From assembly GCA_004335635.1 (NCBI GenBank), contig QAXH01001163.1, positions 1 through 12,551 on the forward strand: 12,551 bases of DNA, read 5' to 3'. The stretch is from Chloromonas sp. AAM2. Lineage: Eukaryota; Chlorophyta; Chlorophyceae; Chlamydomonadales; Chlamydomonadaceae. The translations under genes were made by a program, and so were the position numbers. Positions 8,748 through 12,551 of the stretch are shown here, one piece after another; within the stretch, counting starts at the first letter, position 1, and the number at the start of each line of letters is the position of its first letter. A model generated the notes under the pieces. That model was not told where the DNA came from. It saw only the letters and a list, made by a program, of their open reading frames with translations, and searched no databases.

Positions 8748-9430
8748 TCCAGTCACCGCAGTTGGCAGGCGTACCAGGCTTGCAAGGGCTCAACTGGCTG
8801 GGAGCAGGATTAACAGGTGATGACGATGATGACGATTCAGATGGCGATGAAGAGGGGTTGCTTGGTGGTGGCGGCGGGATGCTGGAGCAGTGGATGAAGA
8901 AGGCAGCTGGTTCTGACAGGGTCAGCAGTTTGCAGCAGCACCTGAACTTTGCAGCCATGCAGAGCGCGGCCGCGGGAGGCGGGAGCGGGGCCGGCGGTGG
9001 TGATGGCAGTGGCGGGCTGCCGGGGACGTCGGGCGCTCATGGACTGCCGGGCATGCTGCCTGCCCTAGCTGCACGCCTCCATGCGCTGCAGGTGTGCTGT
9101 ACCTTCTAACTCAGTACATGCATAGCTAGATGAACAGATAACCTAGTATGGCTGGTAGGCAGACGAGTGGTTGGATTGATACTTAGATAGATAGATAGTC
9201 AGGTTAGGCAGATACATAGATAGAAGGCTACCCAGCCACCAGCTACCTGGTTGGTAGCTGGGTAGCCTAGTTTTGAGTTTGGCAAGTAGGCAGATCAAGG
9301 ATGAGTATTCAACAGTAGACTCGGCACTGCAAACACTGTTGACAATCCCCTGCCTTACCTCCAGACTGTACTGCAATGTGGACACAATTGTGCATGGCTG
9401 TCTTGCACAGGGATTTGGAAGCCCTACCAT

Positions 9431-9461
<31 letters not shown>

Positions 9462-12400
9462 GCGCTTCAGCATGGCAGTCCGTTTCAAGACCCAACACCT
9501 ACCACCACAGTAGCACGCCAAGGGCTGCCTACGGGCTGGTCAAACGACGCAACTAACCCAGCCTTGCTGCTCATTCCTAGCGTCTCCCCTGCCCCTCCTG
9601 CCGCCCCTGCTGCCCCTGGCATTAGGGTGTTGCGTACCGCAGTTCAGCCTACGGATTCGCCTGCCATCACTGGCGCTCAGCAGCAGGCCAACAGGCCGTC
9701 ACGTGCGTCAGGTGGGTGCACGCATGAGGCGGTTTTTGTTGCGGTTTTGTACGGGTAGTGGTGCAATTGCCAGTCTCAGGCGAACAAACCCACACATGGT
9801 TTTGGAAGGGAGGGCGCCTGGTGGGCGGTTAGATGATTTCAAGGTTTAGTTGGGTTGATTGGGATGCAATCAAAGTAACTATGATCACTGCAGAGGGCAA
9901 ATTTTGAGCCGTCTGTATGTCTCGCCTCCCATCATATCTCCTGTCGGTGATAACAATAGTGTCGGAGTGGACATGCCCATTGGCGGTTTTCACGTGTCTG
10001 GCAAGCAACTGACGTCAGCCACACGCCATGTTTGTGTCATTGCGGCATCCCATGTGCATGCAGACACCCATGGTGGCATGACCACATCAGACGTGCGCCC
10101 GCGGCCCCGAGCGCCAGGCGCTAGCTACAACATCAACACCGGCCCAGCCACCCCTGCCATCTCGGCCAACATTTCCGGACCACTTAACCCAGCAGACCCC
10201 CTCCATCCCTCCCTGCACCCTTACCGGTCCGGTTCACAAAACCCTAGGGCCGTAAGTTCACCAATCGACCCCATGCTTGGAATGGCCGGTGGGCCCTTGG
10301 ACGTCACCGGTGGCCCCTTGGACACCTTGGGTGCTGGCGCCCTTGGACAAGGGACGGCGGGCAGGCAGCGCAAGGTCACCCGAGCACAGCTGGCAGCCGA
10401 GATGGCTGTGGCAATGCAGGGGGATACAGGCCTGTTGCCGGTCGCAGCCGGTGCGGCTGGTCCAGTGGCGGCTGGCGTCCAACAGCAGCAGCCCTGGCTG
10501 GTGGCTGGGGTGGCTGGGCCAGCGGCTGGCTGGGGTGGTGCGGCGGCTGGGCCTTCAGGCAGTGGAATACACCAGCACCAGCAGCAGCAGCACCTGCAAC
10601 AGCAACAGCAGTGCTGGCCTGTGGATGATCCCTTAGCAGCTGGCGGTGCAGCTGGTGCCAGCAGCAGTGCAGCTGGTGCGGCTGGGGGACTGTCCTGTGA
10701 GCTGTGCCGAGTGCAATGCAACAGCAGCAGTGCGCTGCAGCAGCACCTGGCGTCCAAGAAGCACCTCACAAGAGTGGCCAGGTGCGGGAAGTCACATGTT
10801 CGGTTTGTGTTGTCTGTTCTTTCAGTTGGTGTGGTCAGTTGTTCAATTGGAATCTGTGGAGCTGTTGCATGGCAAAGAAGGGTTTGCATGGAATAACAGA
10901 GTGGGCACAGGCAAGCACGCGTTTTGAACTGTCTAAGCAGCATCAATCAACGACCACAGCCAGCGCCCGCTGAGCAGTCCTCCCCGGACTGAAGGCCATG
11001 TAAACAGCAACAAGAACAGCGAGGACAGCACCATTAATTGCTGCAACAGCTCAGTCTGATGCAACATAGCACACACACTGCCGCTAGAACGCTGCTCCTT
11101 CTCCCCTTGCTCCCTCACGCTTGAACCTGGCCCCCAATGCCTGACTGCATCGCTCTGGCACTTGCTCCCCCTTGGCCCGCTGCAGGAAGGCTCTCCTTGA
11201 GCTGGAGGCCGCCACCCCCCAGGTGCCCGAGTCGCCCCCCGCAGGCAGTACAGGGGGCAGCGCACAGACATTCATGGGGCCGGAGGCGGCCTCGCACAGC
11301 CTCTGCAAACAAATCATCACGTCAGAGCTCAACACGGTACGAGTCCGCTCTGACTGAGGTCAATCTATGTTGACACGGTGGTGGGGCCGGCCAGACACCA
11401 CGATTAAACGGCCACACTTGGCGTCCAATATGGATCGTCCAACGGTGGCTGTTTTCAAGGCCAAGCCGAAGCACCGGTCGACAGGGTGCTTGATTGCACA
11501 TACTGTTAGGTGTTAGGTTTACTGTTAGGTTTACTGTTAGGTGTTAGGTTTACTGTTAGGTTTACTGTTTAGATGTTAGCAGTGGACCTCTATGTGCAAG
11601 CTATTCCGTGTGTGCAGGTGGTTTCGGAGCTGTTGTTGCGCATCAAGGGCTTCCAGGAGCGAGCGCTGATGAAGGACCCAATCAAGGTAGGTGCTGCTCG
11701 ACAGGTGCTACAACTGGAGTAGATTAAGTGTGATATAATTGCAGAAAATTCACACGAAATCTGTACGTGAGCTTTTGGCTTTTCTGGTACTGCATTGACC
11801 AAGGAAATCCGATGCCGGCTCGATTGGAGATGATCTGGCATTTACCATGTGCTTCGTGGTTTTGTGCTTCCGTGCACGGTCGCAATGCGAGGAGAAATGC
11901 ACAGGTGCACACTTGCTTGTTGGATTCCTTGTTCCACTGCGCTGTTAGAGAAGTTGCAAAATTACTTCATTCTTTGGCGGCGATGAACGAAGGAAGACCA
12001 TGCATGCAGTTAGACTTGCTGAATGGCATCCGTGACCCAGCCTCGTTATTGTTGCACTGTCTTTCAGGCCGCCGCTCACCGCTGGTACGTGTGCGGCCTG
12101 CGTGAAGTGCGCAAGGCCTGCCGCGCCCGCAAGGCCAAGTCCGTTGTCGTGGCACCCAACATCGAGGAGGTGGCGGTGGACGGGGGGCTGGACGATCACT
12201 TACAGGACATCATCAACCTGTGAGTGGAGGTTGTCAATCCAGTCGGTAGCATGGCACATGATTGACCACAACCTTGACTGATCTTTGCCCTCCACCTTGC
12301 CATTCATTGTTTACGCATCAAACATGACGAAGGCACTCCAGACGCTTTTAACGCAAGCTTCATATGCAATGGTGGTTCATATGGTCGCAGGTGCAAGGAA

Positions 12401-12545
12401 CATGCCATCCCCGTCATCTTCGCCCTCACGCGCAAAAAAATGGGCGAGGTGTATGGCCATCGCAAGCGTGTCAGTGCAGTGGCGGTAATGGGCCATAACG
12501 GAGTGGACGAGCTGCACTCAGATATGCTGAGATTAGCAGCCGCTG
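4072..12545 (+). CDS. SECISBP2: SECIS-binding protein 2 (SBP2) homolog, very large zinc-finger/polyQ form, ten exons, 3' end outside the window
   Basis: Exons: 4072-6030, 6258-6389, 6666-7041, 7434-9091, 9411-9711, 10064-10781, 11186-11336, 11618-11686, 12068-12219 and 12391-12545. This gives 5,671 nt (1,890 residues plus one base), with all nine junctions agreeing in phase and all introns GT-AG (171-404 nt). SBP2 binds SECIS hairpins in selenoprotein mRNAs and brings the Sec elongation factor to the ribosome. The C-terminal part reads FQERALMKDPIKAAAHRWY, VCGLREVRKACRARKAKS, PNIEE, GGLDDHLQDIINL and IPVIFALTRKKMG. These follow the human protein (FQDRMYQKDPVKAKTKRR, GGLDDTLHTII, IPFVFALNRKALG, from memory). 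Upstream are two C2H2 fingers, a basic segment with coiled coil, acidic patches and polyQ. Human SBP2 is about 850 residues, so this is over twice as long. I do not see a clear SID region. Acceptors of exons 3 and 6 have alternatives. The start at 4072 is the first in-frame ATG after a TAA at 3973. Confidence 0.92.
4361..4606 (+). repeat. 123-bp perfect tandem duplication in SBP2 exon 1
   Basis: 4361-4483 and 4484-4606 are identical base for base as far as I can read. Each copy encodes 41 residues from GTSSSVQPAARS to GAAAAAGP, and 123 is a multiple of three, so the frame is kept. The absence of synonymous differences points to a very recent duplication or gene conversion. Confidence 0.95.
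4699..4764 (+). other. Zinc finger 1, C-X2-C-X12-H-X4-H
   Basis: CLACGVAFSSYTQLAQHLEA followed by K-H has two Cys and two His at C2H2 spacing, with a hydrophobic residue and Leu at the usual core positions. It follows a basic lead-in (RSRKDPITGKMR). The form resembles single fingers of RNA-associated proteins more than tandem DNA-binding arrays, which is an inference. Confidence 0.8.
6258..6389 (+). CDS. SECISBP2: SBP2 exon 2 (44 codons)
   Basis: The exon runs from acceptor TGCCAG to donor CAG|GTACGG, phase 0 at both ends. It encodes a charged, probably helical segment (QLSKALKALAGARERATQAQ and QRQRTVAYKLPLPDALEAA). No domain is recognised. Confidence 0.8.
6666..7041 (+). CDS. SECISBP2: SBP2 exon 3: acidic Ser/Asp-rich and polyQ segment
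   Basis: The acceptor GCTGTAG gives phase 0 and an open frame beginning DVAGDEDPDGSGSTTEGSES. There is an acidic serine-rich start, a Q7-E-Q5 block (6861-6899), a proline-rich stretch, and a second acidic end, GSDDTDDSDDDSG, with several S/T-x-x-D/E sites suited to casein kinase II. The donor CAG|GTGGGC leaves phase 1. A competing acceptor at 6675 would put the exon in a different frame without the acidic pattern. Confidence 0.8.
7434..9091 (+). CDS. SECISBP2: SBP2 exon 4: long polyglutamine-rich exon
   Basis: A strong acceptor (TTTGTTTCTTCAG) joins in phase 1. The exon encodes LLAGGRDLLAAWGAASQSLG, then Gln-rich sequence: mixed Q/E/P from 7562 to about 7770, Q/R at 8083-8127, Q16 at 8432-8479, Q14 at 8600-8641 (pure CAG) and mixed Q/L at 8705-8752. 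After this come GDDDDDDSDGDEEG and a Gly-rich end. It is almost certainly disordered or partly coiled-coil. The donor is CAG|GTGTGC, phase 0. Confidence 0.85.
8432..8479 (+). repeat. Interrupted CAA/CAG tract, 16 Gln codons
   Basis: A run of sixteen glutamine codons using both CAA and CAG, followed by CGACAGGAGCAA-type repeats (R-Q-E-Q twice). The mixed codons suggest selection or age rather than fresh slippage. Confidence 0.9.
8600..8641 (+). repeat. Pure (CAG)14 microsatellite
   Basis: Fourteen uninterrupted CAG codons in SBP2 exon 4, the longest pure CAG run in the window. Pure runs are prone to slippage, so length may differ between strains. Confidence 0.95.
9183..9223. repeat. TAGA/GATA-rich microsatellite in SBP2 intron 4
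   Basis: TTAGATAGATAGATAG followed by further GATA and TAGA words up to the hairpin that begins at 9225. Confidence 0.8.
9225..9268. repeat. 44-nt near-perfect inverted repeat (hairpin) in SBP2 intron 4
   Basis: The outer arms are AGGCTACCCAGC (9225-9236) and GCTGGGTAGCCT (9257-9268), perfect over 12 bp. Inside, pairing continues with one mismatch and two G-T pairs to a 4-nt loop at 9245-9248, giving a stem of about 20 bp. In RNA this would form a stable hairpin within the 319-nt intron. Confidence 0.9.
9411..9711 (+). CDS. SECISBP2: SBP2 exon 5 (Q10 tract, Pro/Ala-rich)
   Basis: Acceptor CTTGCACAG, in phase 0: GFGSPTM, ten Gln (9432-9461), then a Thr/Pro/Ala-rich linker ending in RASG at donor CAG|GTGGGT, out phase 1. 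No domain is recognised. Confidence 0.82.
10064..10781 (+). CDS. SECISBP2: SBP2 exon 6: linker and zinc finger 2
   Basis: I chose acceptor GCATGCAG at 10063 for its TGCAG consensus and phase 1. AGs at 10018 and 10090 are also phase-compatible and would lengthen or shorten the exon by 15 or 9 codons. The exon encodes a Pro/Ala/Gly-rich linker with GGPLDVTGGPLDTLG, a helical QRKVTRAQLAAEMAVAMQ segment, a His/Gln block (10570-10611), and finger 2 at the end. It stops at CAG|GTGCGG, phase 2. A consensus donor GTAAGT at 10252 and an AG at 10389 bound a possible in-frame 138-nt alternative intron. Confidence 0.8.
10696..10764 (+). other. Zinc finger 2, U1/matrin-like C-X2-C-X12-H-X5-H
   Basis: CELCRVQCNSSSALQQHLAS followed by K-K-H is a classic RNA-type (zf-met/JAZ-like) finger: C-x-L-C, a serine-rich middle, then H-L-x-S-K-K-H. 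In known families such fingers often bind double-stranded or structured RNA. It lies about 80 residues before the SBP2 RNA-binding region. Confidence 0.88.
11186..11336 (+). CDS. SECISBP2: SBP2 exon 7: linker and start of the conserved RNA-binding region
   Basis: Acceptor CCGCTGCAG; its first base completes an Arg codon (AG+G), then KALLELEAATPQ, a Pro/Gly linker, and SHSLCKQIITSELNT before donor ACG|GTACGA. The C-x-Q-x-x-x-x-E-x-x-x-x-V stretch across this junction matches the helix that opens the SBP2 RNA-binding region in animals, as I recall it. Phase is 2 in and 0 out. Confidence 0.88.
11501..11570. repeat. 31-bp tandem repeat of TGTTAGG words in SBP2 intron 7
   Basis: TACTGTTAGGTGTTAGGTTT and 11 further bases form a unit at 11501-11531 that is repeated exactly at 11532-11562, with a partial third copy after it. 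The units are built from smaller TGTTAGG(T) words. Confidence 0.9.
11618..11686 (+). CDS. SECISBP2: SBP2 exon 8 (FQERALMKDP motif)
   Basis: A 69-nt exon between TGTGCAG and AAG|GTAGGT, phase 0 at both ends, encoding VVSELLLRIKGFQERALMKD and P-I-K. The L-L-x-x-L/I-x-x-F-Q-x-R-x-x-x-K-D-P-x-K pattern is the hallmark helix just before the L7Ae fold of SBP2. Confidence 0.94.
12068..12219 (+). CDS. SECISBP2: SBP2 exon 9: first half of the L7Ae-type RNA-binding fold
   Basis: Acceptor CTGTCTTTCAG, donor CT|GTGAGT. It encodes AAAHRWYVCGLREVRKACRA, then RKAKSVVVAPNIEE and GGLDDHLQDIIN. G-L-R-E-V with the following basic helix, the P-N-x-E strand end and G-G-L-D-D form the kink-turn/SECIS-binding half of the fold. 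Out phase is 2. Confidence 0.96.
12391..12545 (+). CDS. SECISBP2: SBP2 exon 10: second half of the L7Ae-type fold, at the window edge
   Basis: Acceptor GGTCGCAG; the first base completes a Leu codon, then CKEHAIPVIFALTRKKMGEV, YGHRKRVSAVAVMGHNGVDE and LHSDMLRLAAA. The I-P-x-x-F-A-L-x-R-K-x-x-G strand and helix and the V-S-A-V-A-V-M-G strand complete the fold. A GTAGGC at 12546 is a likely donor (phase 1), 6 nt from the edge, so at least one further exon is expected. Confidence 0.94.
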
Positions 12546-12551
12546 GTAGGC

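Noticed and set aside
9859..10063. Open frame upstream of SBP2 exon 6
   Set aside because: It has no ATG near its start, is less protein-like, and is crossed by the phase-compatible intron ending at 10063. An acceptor at 10018 would add only 15 codons of it.
11501..11570. TTAGG words resembling a telomere repeat
   Set aside because: The unit is a 31-bp repeat of mixed TGTTAGGT and TTTAC words inside an SBP2 intron. Green algal telomeres are TTTAGGG or TTTTAGGG, which does not fit.

Overview
The window is nuclear DNA of a eukaryote, most likely a chlorophyte green alga of the Chlamydomonas/Volvox/Haematococcus type. The evidence is two intron-rich genes with GT-AG introns of about 170-630 nt, acceptors that mostly end in TGCAG or TTCAG, CAG-rich coding sequence with long polyglutamine and alanine-rich stretches, and a selenoprotein-synthesis factor, which green algae have and land plants lack. 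The species cannot be settled from the sequence. No bacterial gene, rRNA, tRNA, CRISPR array or transposon was seen.

Layout. (1) Positions 1-3228, minus strand: the 5' part of an ATG7 gene, the E1-like enzyme of autophagy. It is broken into small exons (30, 88, 93, 86, 119 and 94 nt), so it is nearly invisible as open reading frames. The six exons join without a phase conflict and encode the first 170 residues of the N-terminal domain. The rest of the gene lies beyond the left edge. (2) Positions 3229-4071: an 843-bp divergent intergenic region that must hold both promoters and leaders. It contains a perfect 14-bp palindrome, a 15-bp tandem repeat next to the ATG7 start, and a 21-codon upstream ORF before the other gene. 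(3) Positions 4072-12545, plus strand: one large gene for a SECIS-binding protein 2 (SBP2) homolog, modelled with ten exons that agree in phase. It encodes about 1,890 residues and is cut off by the right edge. The product has an Ala/Gln-rich disordered N-terminal part, two RNA-type C2H2 zinc fingers (residues ~210-231 and ~1687-1709), a basic segment followed by a predicted coiled coil, two acidic Asp/Ser patches, at least seven polyglutamine blocks, and finally the conserved SBP2 RNA-binding region with its L7Ae-type fold.

How they work together. The genes are head to head and could share regulatory DNA. ATG7 activates ATG8 and ATG12 for autophagosome formation. SBP2 binds SECIS elements in selenoprotein mRNAs and allows UGA to be read as selenocysteine. 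Both touch on stress and redox handling, but co-regulation is only an inference from their arrangement.

Most notable are the unusual architecture of the SBP2 homolog, a perfect 123-bp in-frame tandem duplication in its first exon, and an ATG7 intron in which both the donor region and the acceptor motif have been copied. The introns hold only simple repeats, one long hairpin and short tandem duplications.
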